Notes: generated by a model from the letters alone, not told the origin. A DNA stretch of 64,000 nt from Pantoea vagans (GCF_004792415.1 NZ_CP038853.1:3100001-3164000), one strand, 5' to 3'. Shown: positions 20,617-30,372, counted from the first letter of the stretch. Numbers and translations: made by a program.

Positions 20617-21680
20617 CTGGCCAGGCCTTCCTGGCGCCACTGGCGCGGACTGATGCCAAACCAGCGGCGAAATGCGCGTGAGAACGCGCTGACTTCCGAG
20701 TAGCCCAGCAGCAGCGCCATCTCCGAGATCGGCAGCTGCTTCTGCTGCAGATAGTGCGTCGCCATTTCGCAGCGTACCTGATCCACCAGCGCAGTAAAGC
20801 TGCTGCCCTCTTCGCGCAGCCGCCGCTGCAGTGACCAGCTCGACAGCCCGAGTTTATCCGCCACCTCTTCCAGCACTGGCTCGCCCTGCATCAGCGATAA
20901 ATTAACCTGCGAACGCGCCTGCTCAGTCATGCTCTGCTGAGACGTCCCGCGGTTCAGCCGCCGGATCGCATCCTGCATCACCATCAACAGGATCGGATCG
21001 CTCTCCGGCATCGCGCGCAGCAGATCGCGTTTCGGGATCACCAGCGAATTAAACGGCTGATCGAACCAGACCGGCGCATCAAACACTTTGCAGTGATCGT
21101 GCCACTGACCGGGACGCGGATGCTCGAAATGGACTTCGCGCGGCGCCCAGTGCCTGCCCGCGACATGGCGGATCAGATTCATAAACATCCCCAGCGTCAG
21201 CTCTGCATCCTGACGGCGCGACAGAATAGCCCCGTGGCGCACCTGATAGTCGAGCCGCCAGCACTCTCCCTTATCCACCAGCCGGGTTAAGGTGTCGTGC
21301 TGATGCCAGGGAAAGGCGTTAACCACATTGTGCAGCGCCTGTTCCAGCGTATCGGAGCACAAGCCAATGTAGCCGATCAGGCCTAATGACTGCGGTTTAA
21401 ACTGCCTGCCGTAGTGCAAACCGAAGTTATCAAAACCAGAGTGGCGCGCCGCCTCTTCCAGCACCCGACAGTAGTTCACCAGCCCCAGGCTCAGCGTCGG
21501 GCTGGCCAGGCGCTCCGGATCGATGCCGCTGATGCCGAAGATGCGATCAACATCGCCGCCCTGAGTATGAATAAACTCGCTTAAGCCGGTCGCAGCAGCA
21601 GCCAGCACGCCGTGATTGCCTGCTCCTGCCGCGGCAGAGCAGGCCGCAAACGCATCGGGCTTGATCAGTGTCGGATTCAT
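20613..21680 (-). CDS. AraC-family transcriptional regulator
   Basis: A 355-residue regulator. The N-terminal ligand domain (about 35-230) is of the Arabinose_bd-like/OruR type (GISGIDPERLASPTLSL and QSLGLIGYIGLCSDTLEQAL). The C-terminal double helix-turn-helix (about 260-350) has LGLSSWSLQRRLREEG and YSEVSAFSRAFRRWFGISPRQWR. It is in the same block as an APH-type kinase and an ethanolamine permease, which it may control. A candidate dyad lies upstream of the permease. The effector is unknown. Confidence 0.88.
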   Translation of the reverse strand: MNPTLIKPDAFAACSAAAGAGNHGVLAAAATGLSEFIHTQGGDVDRIFGISGIDPERLASPTLSLGLVNYCRVLEEAARHSGFDNFGLHYGRQFKPQSLGLIGYIGLCSDTLEQALHNVVNAFPWHQHDTLTRLVDKGECWRLDYQVRHGAILSRRQDAELTLGMFMNLIRHVAGRHWAPREVHFEHPRPGQWHDHCKVFDAPVWFDQPFNSLVIPKRDLLRAMPESDPILLMVMQDAIRRLNRGTSQQSMTEQARSQVNLSLMQGEPVLEEVADKLGLSSWSLQRRLREEGSSFTALVDQVRCEMATHYLQQKQLPISEMALLLGYSEVSAFSRAFRRWFGISPRQWRQEGLAS

Positions 21681-21834
21681 GGTCGCCTCAGTCAGAAGTC
21701 AGGTGGATCACCCATTCCTGAGATCAGAGCAAATTCCATACCATGTCGCTAAGCCCCGCCTGCGGGCGGTCCGGACTGCGCGCGGACACGGCATCCGGCA
21801 CTGCGGCGGCGCAGCCACGCCCGCCGCTGGTGCA

Positions 21835-22839
21835 TCAGACGCCGACCGGCAGCGCTTTACCCTCCAGATAATCGCGGCAGAGGCGGACCGAGTGACTGGC
21901 CCACGCCGTGCCGAGACTGCGCGCCATTTCGGTTTCCGCATGGGATCCTACCCAGGCGGTGAGCTGGATACGACGCTGGATCAGCAGCGCGGGCAGCATG
22001 GCCATCTCCGCATCGCTGATATGCGCCACCTGCTCATAACCGCGTATCCAGTGATCGATCCACTCTGGCGCACGCGGATGATGCTCAACAAAACTGATCG
22101 CCGCCGCCAGATCGTGCAGATACCAGCCGAGTCCGCAGTCATCGAAGTCGATCACCCGCGTTTCGCCCTTGTGCAGCAGCAGATTGGTCAGCCGCAGATC
22201 GGCGTGGATCAGGCCATAGCGATCCGATCCCTTACCAAACTGCGCCATCGCCGCGCCGACCTGCGCGATCGTCTGTTCGACGACGCCGTGATCGGCAACA
22301 GGCAGATTCGGCGCATCCTGCCAGCGCCCCCAGTGACTCTCAGCGCTGGTCATGGTGTGGTGATCCCAGACAATCCGCTGGAAACCCGCGGGTGGCTGCC
22401 ACTGTTTACTGTGCTGATGCAGCCGCGCGGTAATCTGACCCAGTTGCTGAAAGGCGCGGAGATCAACATCGGTGGTCGGCATCTCGCCGTCGATCCAGTG
22501 AAACAGCACCACGTAGCGCTCACTGCCATCCGGCAGCCGCAGCGTCAGCACCGTTTCGCCCGCGTTGTCCGGCACCGCTTCCGGCACCATAATGCCGGTT
22601 TCGCGCAATGCATCGAGCCACAGCAGTTCGCTGAGGATATCTGCTTTCTGATGGTAATCGCCGCGATGCAGCCGCAGCGCATAACGCCGGCCTGCCGCTT
22701 TCACCAGGAACGTGGCGTTCTCTGAGCGGCACAGCAGGCTGAGCTGACCCTGCAGTGCGGCGGGATAGCAGGCCAGCGCCTGCTGCGCTATCAGGGTGAG
22801 TTGGGAATCAGTCAGGTTGTCATATTGTTTAGCGCTCAT
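21835..22839 (-). CDS. APH-fold phosphotransferase (amino-alcohol or hydroxylysine kinase-like)
   Basis: A cytoplasmic kinase of the aminoglycoside/choline/homoserine phosphotransferase superfamily, 334 residues from the ATG at 22839 (7 nt after AAGGAG). The lysine-containing N-lobe is weakly marked. The catalytic loop is GLIHADLRLTNLLL (HxDxxxxN) and the metal-binding motif is VIDFDDCGLGWYLHDLA. It is divergently arranged with an ethanolamine permease and next to an AraC regulator. This suggests that the substrate is a small amino alcohol such as ethanolamine, or hydroxylysine. No phospholyase gene is present here. Antibiotic resistance is unlikely from this context. Confidence 0.8.
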   Translation of the reverse strand: MSAKQYDNLTDSQLTLIAQQALACYPAALQGQLSLLCRSENATFLVKAAGRRYALRLHRGDYHQKADILSELLWLDALRETGIMVPEAVPDNAGETVLTLRLPDGSERYVVLFHWIDGEMPTTDVDLRAFQQLGQITARLHQHSKQWQPPAGFQRIVWDHHTMTSAESHWGRWQDAPNLPVADHGVVEQTIAQVGAAMAQFGKGSDRYGLIHADLRLTNLLLHKGETRVIDFDDCGLGWYLHDLAAAISFVEHHPRAPEWIDHWIRGYEQVAHISDAEMAMLPALLIQRRIQLTAWVGSHAETEMARSLGTAWASHSVRLCRDYLEGKALPVGV

Positions 22840-23006
22840 CATCCGGCTCCTTTTCACTTGCGTTATCTCAGCATGCGTTGCCAGAAGGTGAGCTGCTTGA
22901 CCTCAGAAGAGACAAAGTTGACCGCAGCGTGCAGCTGGCCAGGTTGTTGCCTGTGAGTTGACCGTGGAGGACAGAAGTTACTGCGCCCGCGTCAAGTCGT
23001 GGTGAG

Positions 23007-23022
23007 TAATGCAACGGCATTA
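23007..23022. promoter_or_regulatory. Dyad upstream of the ethanolamine permease
   Basis: TAATGC-AACG-GCATTA, a perfect 6-bp inverted repeat 67 bp before the permease ATG. Candidate operator; the cognate regulator is unknown. Confidence 0.3.
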
Positions 23023-23088
23023 TCCCCATACTTTAGTAGTTATGGCGGTGTAACGCCGCGTGAGACCAACAACGACGGGGATAACAGT

Positions 23089-24453
23089 ATGACAAACAGA
23101 CTCAAGCCCACGCTGGGCACCCTGCATCTGTGGGGGATTGCGGTTGGCCTGGTGATCTCAGGCGAATATTTTGGCTGGAGTTACGGCTGGGCTGTGGCAG
23201 GCACGCTGGGATTTCTGGTGACCACGGCGCTGATCGCCACGCTCTACACCTGCTTTATTTTTAGCTTCACCGAGCTGACCACCGCGATCCCCCATGCGGG
23301 CGGCCCCTTTGCCTATAGCCGTCGCGCCTTTGGCGAAACCGGCGGGCTGATAGCCGGTCTGGCAACGCTGATTGAGTTTGTCTTTGCGCCACCGGCGATC
23401 GCCATGGCGATCGGGGCTTATCTCAACGTGCAGTATCCCGGGCTGAACCCGAAAACCGCAGCGGTCGGCGCGTACCTGGTGTTTATGACCCTGAATATTC
23501 TCGGCGTAAAACTGGCAGCGATGTTCGAACTGGTTGTCACCGTGCTGGCGGTCATTGAGCTGCTGGTGTTTATGGGCGTGGTCTCGCCTGGCTTCAGCCT
23601 GGCAAACTTCGCCGCACACGGCTGGGCGGGCAGCGACAGCTTCGGCCTGCCCGCCTTCTCCGGCATTTTCGCCGCCATTCCCTTCGCTATCTGGTTTTTC
23701 CTTGCCATTGAAGGTGCCGCGATGGCAGCCGAAGAGGCGAAAGATCCCACCCGGACCATTCCCCGCGCCTATATCAGCGGGATCCTGACGCTGGTGGTGC
23801 TGGCAATTGGCGTGATGCTGATGGCGGGCGGCGCAGGCGACTGGCGCAAACTGGCCGATATTAACGATCCGCTGCCGCAGGCGATGAAAATGATCGTTGG
23901 CGAACACTCTAACTGGATGCATATGCTGGTGTGGATTGGGTTGTTTGGCCTGATTGCCAGCTTCCACGGCATCATCCTCGGCTACTCACGGCAGTTTTTT
24001 GCCCTGGCCCGCGCAGGCTATCTGCCCCCTTCGCTGGCAAAACTGTCGCGTTTCCAGACCCCGCATCGCGCAATTATTCTCGGCGGCGTGCTGGGCATCG
24101 CGGCGATTTACAGCGATGGCGTGATTAATCTGCAGGGGATGACGCTGACGGCAGCGATGATCACCATGGCGGTGTTTGGCGCGATTGTGATGTACATCAT
24201 GAGCATGCTGAGCCTGTTTAAACTGCGCCGCAGCGCGCCGGAGATGGTGCGCAGTTTCCGCGCGCCGGGCTATCCGGTTGTGCCGGGCATCGCCCTGCTG
24301 CTGTCAGTCGTCTGCCTGCTGGCGATGCTGTGGTTTAATCCGGTGATTGGCGCGCTGTTTGTCGCCATCATGGTGGTCGGCTATCTCTACTTCCTCGCCA
24401 CCAAAGCGCAGCGCGATCGGGCACCGCAGGACACGATGCTGGCTGGCGAATAA
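23089..24453 (+). CDS. eat: Ethanolamine permease
   Basis: An APC-superfamily inner-membrane transporter of 454 residues with about 12 helices. The N-terminal block LGTLHLWGIAVGLVISGEYF and the segments TTAIPHAGGPFAYSRRAFG and EFVFAPPAIAMAIGAYLN are characteristic of the ethanolamine permease subfamily rather than general amino-acid permeases. The ATG at 23089 follows GGGG by 8 nt; 30 open codons upstream look non-coding. It is transcribed divergently from the APH-type kinase. No eut ammonia-lyase or microcompartment genes are in the window, so the downstream fate of ethanolamine is not shown. Confidence 0.87.
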   Translation: MTNRLKPTLGTLHLWGIAVGLVISGEYFGWSYGWAVAGTLGFLVTTALIATLYTCFIFSFTELTTAIPHAGGPFAYSRRAFGETGGLIAGLATLIEFVFAPPAIAMAIGAYLNVQYPGLNPKTAAVGAYLVFMTLNILGVKLAAMFELVVTVLAVIELLVFMGVVSPGFSLANFAAHGWAGSDSFGLPAFSGIFAAIPFAIWFFLAIEGAAMAAEEAKDPTRTIPRAYISGILTLVVLAIGVMLMAGGAGDWRKLADINDPLPQAMKMIVGEHSNWMHMLVWIGLFGLIASFHGIILGYSRQFFALARAGYLPPSLAKLSRFQTPHRAIILGGVLGIAAIYSDGVINLQGMTLTAAMITMAVFGAIVMYIMSMLSLFKLRRSAPEMVRSFRAPGYPVVPGIALLLSVVCLLAMLWFNPVIGALFVAIMVVGYLYFLATKAQRDRAPQDTMLAGE

Positions 24454-24535
24454 CCGCGACGCGGCAGGATGCTGCGCCAGAGGTTAACGGTTCAGCGCCC
24501 AACCTTCAGGTGCTGAACCGCGGGCAGGATCGGCA

Positions 24536-25447
24536 TCAGCCGTTAAGCGGCCAGAGCCACGCCGCACCGCGCACGCCGCTGGAGTCGCCATGCTGCGCCT
24601 TCAGCACCGGCGTTTCACACTCCCCGCCAAACACCCACTTCTTCATCAGCACCGGCACGGTCTGATAGAGACGATCCACATTGCTCATCCCGCCACCCAG
24701 CACGATCACGTCGGGATCGATCAGGTTCACCACCTGCGCCAGCGATTTGGCCAGCCGCAGCTCATAACGGCTCATCGCCAGTTCGGCGATCGGATCCTGC
24801 TGTGCCAGCAGCGAAACGATCTCCGCGCCTTTGCGATGCACACCGCTCAGCCGCTGATAGTCGATACCAAAACCGGTGCCGGAAACAAAGGTCTCGATAC
24901 AGCCCTGCTGCCCGCAATAACAGGGCACTTCCTGCCGGTAGCGCAGCTCATCTTCATCCATCCACGGCAGCGGATTGTGGCCCCACTCGCCAGCATTGCC
25001 GTTGCCACCGATGCGCGACTCCCCGTTGATCGCCACTCCCGCGCCCGACCCGGTGCCGATGATCACGGCAAACACCAGCGACTGTCCGGCTCCCGCCCCA
25101 TCAACCGCTTCCGACACCGCCAGGCAGTTAGCATCGTTGGCGATGCGTACTTCCCGGTTCAGCGCCTGAGCCAGATCTTTATCCAGCGGCTGGCCGTTGA
25201 GCCAGGTGGAGTTGGCATTTTTCACCCGCTTACTGAAGGGCGAAAGCGAGCCAGGGATCCCAAGGCCGACCGTACCGGTCTCGCCGGTTTTCTGCTCGGC
25301 CAGTGTGACCAGATCGACAATCGCCTGCACCGTGGCCTGATAGTCATCACGCGGGGTATTCACCCGATGGCGGAACAGCTCCTGTCCCTTATCCGACAAT
25401 GCAATCACTTCTGTCTTGGTGCCACCCAGATCTATGCCTATGCGCAA
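24536..25447 (-). CDS. mak: Fructokinase (manno(fructo)kinase), ROK family
   Basis: A 303-residue cytoplasmic ROK-family sugar kinase. IDLGGTKTE is the phosphate-binding loop, [16 protein letters not shown] contains the catalytic Asp, and the zinc site is [15 protein letters not shown]. It is highly similar to E. coli Mak throughout ([27 protein letters not shown]). The start codon is TTG (25447), 8 nt after a GAGGA ribosome site; no ATG fits. It is divergent from rdgC, as in E. coli. Mak phosphorylates fructose and, less well, mannose. Confidence 0.95.
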   Translation of the reverse strand: MRIGIDLGGTKTEVIALSDKGQELFRHRVNTPRDDYQATVQAIVDLVTLAEQKTGETGTVGLGIPGSLSPFSKRVKNANSTWLNGQPLDKDLAQALNREVRIANDANCLAVSEAVDGAGAGQSLVFAVIIGTGSGAGVAINGESRIGGNGNAGEWGHNPLPWMDEDELRYRQEVPCYCGQQGCIETFVSGTGFGIDYQRLSGVHRKGAEIVSLLAQQDPIAELAMSRYELRLAKSLAQVVNLIDPDVIVLGGGMSNVDRLYQTVPVLMKKWVFGGECETPVLKAQHGDSSGVRGAAWLWPLNG

Positions 25448-25593
25448 GGTTACGTCCTCGTTATTCGTTCAGGTGAGAGATACAGTAGAAGGCGGCTGCC
25501 TTAAAGGCAATGAAACCACTCCGATGTTTCGCTATCATGCGCGCTGACTCTCGCAGACTTGTGCGCCCGATCGCGCCCCGGTAAGGAATCCCG

Positions 25594-26505
25594 ATGTTGT
25601 GGTTTAAAAATATGATGGTTTATCGTCTGAATCGTGACATTCCGTTGTCCGCAGATGAGATGGAAAAACAGCTCGACGCCTTCACGTTTTCACCGTGTGG
25701 CAGTCAGGATATGAGCAAGACCGGCTGGGTCCCGCCGATGGGTAACCGCAGCGATGCGCTGACCCATGAGAACAAAGGCCAGATTGTGATTTGTGCCCGC
25801 AAAGAGGAGAAAATCCTGCCGTCGCCGGTCGTGAAACAGGCGCTGGAAGCGAAAATCGACAAGCTGGAATCTGAGCAGAGCCGCAAGCTCAAAAAGACCG
25901 AAAAAGATTCGCTGAAAGATGAAGTGCTGCACAGCCTGCTGCCGCGCGCCTTCAGCCGTTTCAGCCAGACTTATCTGTGGATCGACACGGTCAATAACCT
26001 GATTATGGTTGACTGTGCCAGCGCGAAAAAAGCGGAAGATACCCTGGCGCTGCTGCGCAAAAGCCTGGGTTCACTGCCGGTGGTGCCGCTGACGCTGGAA
26101 AACCCGATTGAGCTGACGCTGACCCAATGGGTACGTTCAGGCGACCTGCCAGCCGGGTTTGCGCTGATGGATGAAGCGGAGCTGAAAGCGCTGCTGGAAG
26201 ATGGCGGCGTCATCCGCTGTAAGAAACAGGATCTGGTGTGTGACGAGATCGCCAACCATATCGAAGCCGGTAAGGTAGTGACCAAACTGGCACTCGACTG
26301 GCAGGAGCGCATTCAGTTCGTGCTGGCGGATGACGGTTCGGTAAAGCGTCTGAAGTTCAGCGACACGCTGCGCGACCAGAACGACGATATCGATCGCGAA
26401 GATTTTGCCCAGCGCTTTGATGCCGACTTTATTCTGATGACCAGCGAACTGGCGGCACTGACCAGCAATCTGGTGGAAGCGTTAGGCGGCGAAGCCCAGC
26501 GTTAA
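25594..26505 (+). CDS. rdgC: Nucleoid-associated recombination protein RdgC
   Basis: A 303-residue ring-forming DNA-binding protein that modulates RecA. The N-terminus [16 protein letters not shown] and the [19 protein letters not shown] segment are diagnostic. It follows mak divergently and precedes convergent ppnP, the E. coli order. The ATG at 25594 is preceded by GTAAGGAATCCC. No unusual features in the protein; the 3-prime region is described separately. Confidence 0.97.
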   Translation: MLWFKNMMVYRLNRDIPLSADEMEKQLDAFTFSPCGSQDMSKTGWVPPMGNRSDALTHENKGQIVICARKEEKILPSPVVKQALEAKIDKLESEQSRKLKKTEKDSLKDEVLHSLLPRAFSRFSQTYLWIDTVNNLIMVDCASAKKAEDTLALLRKSLGSLPVVPLTLENPIELTLTQWVRSGDLPAGFALMDEAELKALLEDGGVIRCKKQDLVCDEIANHIEAGKVVTKLALDWQERIQFVLADDGSVKRLKFSDTLRDQNDDIDREDFAQRFDADFILMTSELAALTSNLVEALGGEAQR

Positions 26506-26533
26506 TCAGAATCACCCGGACAGACATTGTTTG

Positions 26534-26563
26534 CCCAAAAAAATGGCCGCTTAGCGGCCATTT
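26534..26563 (-). terminator. Terminator facing the minus strand, next to rdgC
   Basis: 10-bp stem AAATGGCCGC / GCGGCCATTT with a 3-nt loop, followed on the minus strand by seven Ts. It sits about 30 bp after the rdgC stop but is oriented to stop transcription arriving from ppnP. It may also act weakly on the plus strand. Confidence 0.75.
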
Positions 26564-26773
26564 CAGAATGCTGACAAACCCAATCACAGTTGATCTCGCA
26601 ACCACACATTCGCTAAAAGCGCAGGGAAAGCGGGCAGAGGAGGAAAGCGTCCCGCGCCATGGACGGCGCGGGCCGAGCGGCCATGGATGGTTTAAGCGAC
26701 TTTCCGATCTGACCGTCTTCCCTTCGCAGGCTCGATCTCACAGCTGGCCAGGGCAAACTTTATCAGCAACTTC
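26564..26773. other. Structured intergenic element between two terminators
   Basis: About 210 bases with no gene. It contains a strong hairpin CCGCGCC-ATGGAC-GGCGCGG (about 26650-26670) followed by CGAGCGGCCATGGATGG, which partly repeats it. The block looks like a dispersed intergenic repeat or part of an untranslated or small RNA, since an intrinsic terminator for the plus strand closes it at 26800. I cannot test copy number from one window. Confidence 0.4.
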
Positions 26774-26800
26774 AAGGGCCGCTTGGCGGCCCTTTTTTTT
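26774..26800 (+). terminator. Strong intrinsic terminator, plus strand
   Basis: 9-bp stem AAGGGCCGC / GCGGCCCTT with a TTG loop and eight Ts. The T-run overlaps the last base pairs of ppnP on the opposite strand. It would end transcripts from rdgC or from an RNA gene in 26564-26773. Confidence 0.85.
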
Positions 26801-27095
26801 AATCTTTATCTTTCAGGTAACGGCAGAGATAAGAACTTGGCTCGCCAACCTGCAGATGAAATTCGCTGTGGCCCGGCACGTTAAACACCGAACCCGCTTC
26901 AAACCATTTCCACTCGGTCTCACCTGGCAGCAGCACCTTAAGCGAGCCGCTGACCACGGTCATCTCTTCCGGCTGGCCGGTACCAAATGTGTATTCACCT
27001 TCAGCCATCACGCCCACGCTGGCACGGCCGGTGCTCGCACTGTCAAAACCGATAGATTTAACTTTTCCGTCAAAATACTCACTTACGTTGAGCAT
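26799..27095 (-). CDS. ppnP: Pyrimidine/purine nucleoside phosphorylase
   Basis: A small cupin-fold phosphorylase of 98 residues (formerly YaiE) that cleaves diverse nucleosides with phosphate. The ATG at 27095 gives [21 protein letters not shown], the family start; six codons upstream are excluded. Conserved segments are [24 protein letters not shown] and [13 protein letters not shown]. It is convergent with rdgC and followed upstream by the AroM-family gene, an order shared with E. coli aroM-ppnP. Confidence 0.95.
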   Translation of the reverse strand: MLNVSEYFDGKVKSIGFDSASTGRASVGVMAEGEYTFGTGQPEEMTVVSGSLKVLLPGETEWKWFEAGSVFNVPGHSEFHLQVGEPSSYLCRYLKDKD

Positions 27096-27190
27096 AATAG
27101 TTCTCCAGAGCACATGTTGTGTGTCAGGCAGTGTAGAAGGGAACCCGCTGATCTGTCACGCGAAATGATGGCGGTTTGTGATCGCCTGCG

Positions 27191-27868
27191 TCAGGGCAGC
27201 AGCTCCGCCGCCAGTCGGGCTACCAGCTGATTAGAGAGCAGAACCGGCACGTCCAGCCGCTGCTGTAACCATGCCCGATGCTGCTGGTGATAGCCCATGC
27301 AGTCAAGCACCACCAGCTCTGCGCCCTGGGCTTTCAGGCGGTTTGCGGCATCGGCGAAGGTTGCCTCATCGCCCTGATAGGGGCTGGCGACCGCAAAACA
27401 GGGCTGCGCGGGCAGTGGCTGCCACTTGCCGGCCTGTTCAACAATCTGCTCCTCAACCGGCACCACAATCGCGACCCGTTGCTGCTGCACCATGGCGCGG
27501 ATAAGCGGAGGAATGATGCGATCCGGCTCCAGCAGCAGCGCACGCTGGGTAACGAGCTGGCTGAATTCACCGGTGCATAGCAACAGAATGGTGTCATACC
27601 CCATCAGTTCCAGCGCGCTGATTTTATGCTGTAACCCCTGCTCCACTTTCGACGCCGACAGCCGCACCTGTTCGCCACTCTGTAACCGTGACACCAGAAC
27701 CCTGTCGCCCGCGGCTGGCGCGAAGTGGTCGGCAATCTCAGCAGTGCTGAGTCCATCCAGCAGACCGGCATGATCGGTCACCGCATCCGGCAGATGCTGA
27801 CGCAGCAACGGCAGAATATCGCTGCGTGGTGACTGCCCGATTGTCAGGGTCGCCAGTGATTTCGCCAT
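27191..27868 (-). CDS. aroM: AroM family protein
   Basis: A 225-residue protein starting MAKSLATLTIGQSPRSDILP at the ATG 1 nt after the DUF1177 stop. The family has no assigned reaction. The fold resembles Asp/Glu-type racemases, and two cysteines (Cys98 in LLLCTGEF and Cys190 in VVLDCMGYH) occupy places where racemases keep catalytic cysteines. It is the third gene of an OPT-DUF1177-AroM unit and also keeps the E. coli position next to ppnP. In E. coli aroM is in the aroL-yaiA operon. Here it is cut off from aroL by the transporter cluster, so a shikimate role is unlikely for this copy. Confidence 0.85.
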   Translation of the reverse strand: MAKSLATLTIGQSPRSDILPLLRQHLPDAVTDHAGLLDGLSTAEIADHFAPAAGDRVLVSRLQSGEQVRLSASKVEQGLQHKISALELMGYDTILLLCTGEFSQLVTQRALLLEPDRIIPPLIRAMVQQQRVAIVVPVEEQIVEQAGKWQPLPAQPCFAVASPYQGDEATFADAANRLKAQGAELVVLDCMGYHQQHRAWLQQRLDVPVLLSNQLVARLAAELLP

Positions 27869-27869
27869 C

Positions 27870-28802
27870 TTAGTGATTCCGGTGGCGCAGATGCGCCAGG
27901 CTGCCATAGAGCGTAATCAGCCGCGCATACTCTTCAGCGTCATAGAAATGACAGGTTCCACGACCAAACTCCTTCGCCACCTCAATAGCAAACTTCGCCG
28001 CTGCCGCAATGTCCACCTCATGACTGGCCCCGGTTCCGCAGCCCGGCACCACCGACTCGGCAGTGATCGCCACACCGACCACCGGCACATCGGTGGCTGT
28101 CGAGGGTTGCAGGATGCTGTTGAGGTGATAAACACCGTTACCGTAAGGGGTAATATCCTGCGTAGTGATGGGAAAGGTCACCGCCGGACGGCCGCTGGTC
28201 ATCTCCATAATGCGCAGCAGATCTTCCGAAACCCGCAGGATATAGCCCTCTTTCACCGTCGGCGACAGGGCAAATCCTTTGTGATTGATAATGCGGTTAC
28301 CTTTGGTGGTATCGATCGACAGAATCGCATCCACGTCCGCCACCACTTCGTTATCATTCATGGTGACATCATCAATCGGAGAATCCATAAAATCGACCGG
28401 CTGATGCGGCCGTGTCGGTGCATCGGGACAGATATGGGTAGTGATGATTACGTCGCCGGCGAGCCTGTCGCCTTTGCTCTGCATCTGCGCCAGTTTAAGC
28501 GCGCTGGCGATCGCTGCTATCGCGCCATCCGCATCGGATACCATGCCGATACGCCCAGGACGGGCACCAATGCCACCCAGGCGACCGATGATGCCCAGCG
28601 TCGGTGCCGTGCCGCCGCCTGATTTACCCTGCGTACCCGGGATATCAATGCGCACAAAATCAGTACTACCTTTGGGGCCAGTGACGCGGGTAAAGCGGGC
28701 CATAATGTCAGGATAAGAGGTAAACAGATCCACGACCTGCTGCCCGTCAATGTGGGCACTATCCAGTAACTCAAAAACCGTCAGGGTCTGCTGCAAGCTC
28801 AT
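27870..28802 (-). CDS. DUF1177 domain protein
   Basis: A 310-residue cytoplasmic protein of unknown function covering the whole DUF1177 domain. Recognisable blocks are PTLGIIGRLGGIGARPGRIGMVSDADGAI (given by its ends), DVIITTHICPDAP and CHFYDAEEYARLI. The acidic and histidine-rich motifs suggest a metal-dependent hydrolase, but no known catalytic signature is certain. It lies between an OPT-family transporter (10-nt gap) and the AroM gene (1-nt gap) and is surely co-transcribed with them. DUF1177, AroM and OPT genes co-occur in other bacteria as far as I recall, pointing to a joint uptake-and-processing pathway. Confidence 0.85.
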   Translation of the reverse strand: MSLQQTLTVFELLDSAHIDGQQVVDLFTSYPDIMARFTRVTGPKGSTDFVRIDIPGTQGKSGGGTAPTLGIIGRLGGIGARPGRIGMVSDADGAIAAIASALKLAQMQSKGDRLAGDVIITTHICPDAPTRPHQPVDFMDSPIDDVTMNDNEVVADVDAILSIDTTKGNRIINHKGFALSPTVKEGYILRVSEDLLRIMEMTSGRPAVTFPITTQDITPYGNGVYHLNSILQPSTATDVPVVGVAITAESVVPGCGTGASHEVDIAAAAKFAIEVAKEFGRGTCHFYDAEEYARLITLYGSLAHLRHRNH

Positions 28803-28812
28803 GTTTTATCCT

Positions 28813-30372
28813 TTATTTTTTGCTACTGCTGGCAAACAGCGAATGAAAGAAGCTATAGAGAGCATCACCGGCAATGAAGCCTGCCGCCATGACCTCCATG
28901 GGCGACCGGCCGCGTTCGCCCCAGATGCGAATGATCACAATGCGTAAGGCGATCCCCACCACTACCGCCCAGCCCGCCATCGCGTTATTAATTAATAAAC
29001 CGGTGGCGAGCAGCACGCCCAGCTGGCGTTTCGGCCCGCCGATCAGCTGGATAAGGGCACCCGGAATAGCCCACATCAGCAGGTTTCCGGCGATACCGGG
29101 TTCAGCACCCGCCTGAATGGTTTTGGCATACACCCGCGCCACCGGCGGCAGCAGATTGTCTGTAAAGAAAAGAGTGTGCGCGTACCAGACAAGGGGAATC
29201 GACACCACAAAGGCGATCATGGCCGCGATCAGCTGAATACGACGTCCCCACAACTCCTGCTGCAGATCGGCCCCGTTACCGCGCAGGATAAAGCCCGCCT
29301 TCAGGTCGTAACCCATGTCAGCAAACGCCGGGCCGGTAGCGACCGTAAAGCCGCACAGCAGGCAGAGCGCCAGCGGTGGAAAGCCGATCAGAATGCCGAT
29401 AATCAGCGTAATCAGCGCCACGGCAAAGGCCGGGAACCAGCCGGAGTGCATGGCGGCAATGCCGACAATCAGTTCATGGGCGAAAGCGGCAAACGCGGCA
29501 TAGAGAACAAACAGCAGCAGCATCGCGATGCCCATCTCACTCCACAGGCCACCCGCCAGGGCCAGCAGCGCCGAAATCACGATATACCCCACGCTGCCGA
29601 AACCCAGCGCCCGCTGCACCTCATTACCGTTGCGGCTCACCGTCAGCGCATCATTTTTACGGCTGCGGATGACCATCACCACCTGAATCAGCGCCACCAG
29701 ACCGGCACCGACCATGACCCCATGCGGAATATAGAGCGCATTGATATCAATACCGGCCACCGGCTGCGCGTAGGCGCGCAGCAGAAAACCGATGCCGAGC
29801 ATCGACAGCGCCCAGATATTGCCAATAAACGCGGTGCCAAAAGCGGACATCGGAATCTTCAGCATGGCGCCGACAACGCCACCGGCAATGCCCGCCACCA
29901 GCAGCCACGCCTGGCGTCCGCCTTTATCCCCCGCTTTAATCGCTTCTGCTGCCGCAACGCCTGGCGGCCATGCATTACTGGCCGGAAAGACGCGGGTATC
30001 AAACAGCCGATAGAGCAGCCAGGCATCGAGCAGCATCGCGGCGCTGACGCCACAGAACAGCGGCAGCACCAGCTGAGGCTCACCCAGCGCCCAGGGCACG
30101 GCAATCGGCATCAGCAGACTGTTAGCGGCCCCGAAGGTCGCTGAAGAGATGGCGGTCTGCGCCAGGTTCTGGATTTCAATCGAACGATAACGGCGAAAGG
30201 CCTGCAGCGGAATACGCGCCAGCAGCATGGCAAACAGCGCCCCGATAATGGAGGTGTTAGGCGTTACGCCAATCGTCGTAATCAGCTGAATGCCGATAAT
30301 GGCACCCGCGATGGAAAGAAAAATTAAAACCAGTGCCACGCCAACGTGTCTGATTGGATTTACCCGTTCCAT
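28813..30372 (-). CDS. OPT family transporter
   Basis: An inner-membrane transporter of 519 residues with about 14 hydrophobic helices, of the oligopeptide/metallophore OPT family. Diagnostic parts are PNTSIIGALFAMLLARIPL, ASNAWPPGVAAAEAIKAG and IGFPPLALCLLCGFTVATGP. The ATG at 30372 is preceded by GGGGACAT; 66 open codons upstream are not protein-like. It is the first gene of the operon with DUF1177 and aroM, downstream of an IclR-type gene on the same strand. The substrate is unknown; peptides or metal chelates are the family choices. Confidence 0.88.
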   Translation of the reverse strand: MERVNPIRHVGVALVLIFLSIAGAIIGIQLITTIGVTPNTSIIGALFAMLLARIPLQAFRRYRSIEIQNLAQTAISSATFGAANSLLMPIAVPWALGEPQLVLPLFCGVSAAMLLDAWLLYRLFDTRVFPASNAWPPGVAAAEAIKAGDKGGRQAWLLVAGIAGGVVGAMLKIPMSAFGTAFIGNIWALSMLGIGFLLRAYAQPVAGIDINALYIPHGVMVGAGLVALIQVVMVIRSRKNDALTVSRNGNEVQRALGFGSVGYIVISALLALAGGLWSEMGIAMLLLFVLYAAFAAFAHELIVGIAAMHSGWFPAFAVALITLIIGILIGFPPLALCLLCGFTVATGPAFADMGYDLKAGFILRGNGADLQQELWGRRIQLIAAMIAFVVSIPLVWYAHTLFFTDNLLPPVARVYAKTIQAGAEPGIAGNLLMWAIPGALIQLIGGPKRQLGVLLATGLLINNAMAGWAVVVGIALRIVIIRIWGERGRSPMEVMAAGFIAGDALYSFFHSLFASSSKK

